DNA of 24,025 nt from Candidatus Segatella papionis (lineage in GTDB: Bacteria > Bacteroidota > Bacteroidia > Bacteroidales > Bacteroidaceae): contig DBLF01000051.1 of assembly GCA_002297965.1 (NCBI GenBank), positions 7,697 through 31,721 of the forward strand. The letters are read 5' to 3'. Of this stretch, positions 22,471 to 24,025 are shown in pieces. Position 1 is the first letter of the stretch. Each line of letters starts with the position of its first letter. Under the pieces are notes generated by a model, which worked only from the letters and a program-made list of their open reading frames with translations, was not told where the DNA came from and did not search any database. The position numbers were made by a program, and so were the translations under genes.

Positions 22471-23979
22471 TTAAAACGAAACGTTTTTCTTCTTGCCTTT
22501 GCTCTCATTGCCCACACGGTCGAGAGCCGTTACCACAAAAACATATTTCTTGCCCTTGACGTAAGGAATTTTGTAAGTATCCTCATACGTCACTGCTTGC
22601 AGGGCTGTAACATCATTCAGATTTACCTTGGCACCCTTCTCGAAGCGATAGATGGCAAAACGATTGGCCACATCACCCCATTTCTTCTTCTTTGCCTTCG
22701 GTGCCTTCCATGAGAGCAAAGGTCCATCTTCGGTCCACTCCATCTTCAAGTCCTTCACATCCTTAGGTGCCTTGTCGTCAAGGAAAGGCATCAGTGGAGG
22801 AAGTGCAGGATACTTCCAATAGTAATCTCGCAAAGTATGCCCGATGTTACCCACATTGTCGGCTGCCGTTTTTGCATACCAAAGCACAGTACCCTTCACA
22901 TTGTTCATCTGCTGGTGCAGGCGATGCTTGGCTGGCAACTGATGACTCTTCGGATTCACTGGGTCAGCAAACTTAGCGGTACGTTCGATGTCCTCACCAA
23001 TGTAAAGCGGACGATTGCCGGCATTCTTGTTCCACCACTGGATAAGGGTCTTGTAATCTGCCGCCTTGTTACCAATCTCCCAATAGAGCTGGGGCACACA
23101 GTAGTCGATGAAGCCATTGTTTACCCAGAGGAGTACGTCGGCATAGAGGTCGTCATAGTTTTGGAGTCCAAAGGTATTGGATCCAATTGGAGAGTTGCGC
23201 TTATTGCGATAGATGCCAAATGGCGAAACGCCAAATTTCACCCAAGGCTTGATTTTATGGATGGTTTCGCCCAATTGCTTCACAAAACGGCTCACATTGT
23301 CTCTACGCCAATCACCGATGGTACGAAAGCCATGAGGATTGGAAGCATAGAGCTGCTGGTCGGGAATCTGCTTGCCCGCTGCAGGATAAGGATAGAAATA
23401 ATCATCGATGTGGAATCCGTCGATGTCGTAACGGTTCACTATATCGGCAGCGATGGTGCAAACATAGTCGGCAGCCTCCTGGAGTCCAGGGTTGAGAAGC
23501 ACAAGATTATCATAGCTGAAACAAAGGTCTGGACGTCGCTTGACCACGCTCTTGGCAGAAACTTGCTCCATGGATGTAGATCCATGCTTGGCACGATAAG
23601 GATTAATCCAGGCGTGCAGTTCCATACCACGCTTATGACATTGTTCTATCATCCACTGCAAGGGATCCCAGCAAGGCGAAGGTGCCTTGCCCTGCACACC
23701 CGTAAGAAACTTGCTCCAAGGTTCCAAATCGCTCTGATAGAGGGCATCACACTCGGCACGAACCTGGAAGATGATGGCGTTTACCCCATCTTTCTGCAAC
23801 TCGTCGAGCTGCTGGGTGAGCATAGCCTGAATCTGCTGAGTGCTCTTGCCTAGATATTGTCCGTTGACGCACTGTATCCACGCTCCACGGAACTCACGCT
23901 TGTTTTGAGCTTTCATCGTCGATGGCGACAATAGAAGTAACGCCACGACAAGCATCAAGATTGTCTTTAGTTGTTTCAT
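22471..23979 (-). CDS. DigH/GHL10-type glycosyl hydrolase-like protein with C-terminal fibronectin III domain
   Basis: A 502-aa exported protein. A signal peptide (1-24, ending MKA) is followed by a GHL10 TIM barrel (PF02638 type, about 28-360), with the family opening FRGAWI, FQVRAECDALY, HAWINPYR, IDGFHIDDYFYPYP (186-199) carrying the acidic pair, and YCVPQLYWEIG. In E. coli a relative, DigH, cuts denuded glycan strands of peptidoglycan at division; the same substrate is likely but not proven here. Residues about 400-502 form a fibronectin III-like domain (GPLLSWKAP, YVFVVTALDRVGNES) often found beside this barrel in Bacteroidales. It is the first visible gene of the minus-strand group DigH-like, radA, queC, TlpA-like. 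Confidence 0.9.
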   Translation of the reverse strand: MKQLKTILMLVVALLLLSPSTMKAQNKREFRGAWIQCVNGQYLGKSTQQIQAMLTQQLDELQKDGVNAIIFQVRAECDALYQSDLEPWSKFLTGVQGKAPSPCWDPLQWMIEQCHKRGMELHAWINPYRAKHGSTSMEQVSAKSVVKRRPDLCFSYDNLVLLNPGLQEAADYVCTIAADIVNRYDIDGFHIDDYFYPYPAAGKQIPDQQLYASNPHGFRTIGDWRRDNVSRFVKQLGETIHKIKPWVKFGVSPFGIYRNKRNSPIGSNTFGLQNYDDLYADVLLWVNNGFIDYCVPQLYWEIGNKAADYKTLIQWWNKNAGNRPLYIGEDIERTAKFADPVNPKSHQLPAKHRLHQQMNNVKGTVLWYAKTAADNVGNIGHTLRDYYWKYPALPPLMPFLDDKAPKDVKDLKMEWTEDGPLLSWKAPKAKKKKWGDVANRFAIYRFEKGAKVNLNDVTALQAVTYEDTYKIPYVKGKKYVFVVTALDRVGNESKGKKKNVSF

Positions 23980-23990
23980 CCTAATATTGA

Positions 23991-24025
23991 TTGAATGTTA
24001 CAAATAAATGTTGAATGTTATAAAT
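23991..24025. repeat. 20-bp-period direct repeat upstream of the DigH-like gene
   Basis: TTGAATGTTACAAAT at 23991-24005 recurs at 24011-24025 with one change. It lies 12 bases before the ATG and is cut by the window edge, so the copy number is unknown. Confidence 0.75.

Noticed and set aside
22837..23853. 338-codon + strand open frame opposite the DigH-like gene
   Set aside because: The minus-strand protein has a signal peptide and GHL10 motifs; this is its shadow.

Overview
The window reads as a chromosomal housekeeping segment of a gut-type Bacteroidales, most likely a Prevotellaceae member. The protein families point there: a long-form PPi-dependent phosphofructokinase, a golvesin-domain amidase, a DUF4369/TlpA-type thioredoxin and a FadL/hemin-receptor-type porin. 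So do the promoters, which carry Bacteroidetes -7 boxes (TAnnTTTG, here usually TAnnTTTGCA) instead of sigma-70 boxes. I see no phage, transposase, CRISPR array or classical defence system. The genus is an inference.

Layout. 1-653: a probable tRNA 3' end, tRNA-Lys(CTT) with a strong terminator, then about 490 bases without a gene. 654-3364 (-): a signal-peptide protein very rich in Trp/Tyr, followed by an outer-membrane porin-like protein. 3572-4444 (+): prmA, which converges on a membrane-anchored GH25 lysozyme (4570-5493, -). 5688-7337 (-): pfp. 7532-13959 (+): a 90-aa protein of unknown function, a PlsC-type acyltransferase, a large exported amidase with a golvesin-like insertion, a 113-aa unknown and a YgiQ-type radical SAM protein. 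14229-17498 (-): hisC, hisD and hisG, transcribed hisG-hisD-hisC. 17604-18920 (+): an MltF-like lipoprotein transglycosylase, divergent from hisG. 19037-23979 (-): a DigH-like glycosidase, radA, queC and a TlpA-like thioredoxin, listed in transcription order.

Functional themes. Four proteins probably act on peptidoglycan outside the cytoplasm: GH25, the amidase, the MltF-like protein and the DigH-like protein. They sit in four separate transcription units. The rest is central metabolism (pfp, his), translation and RNA modification (prmA, queC), repair (radA), lipid metabolism and redox folding.

The most unusual signal lies outside the genes. Most intergenic gaps carry a short tandem repeat whose unit is unique to that gap (periods 14-37 bp, 2-4 copies). 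In several cases the repeat contains or abuts the stop codon of the preceding gene: the acyltransferase, pfp, radA, hisC and, through an inverted copy, GH25. The second signal is two divergent promoter regions in which the same extended -7 element occurs in opposite orientations. At hisG/mltF it forms a perfect 13-bp inverted repeat and flanks two 13-bp direct repeats, and the mltF-like mRNA could be leaderless.
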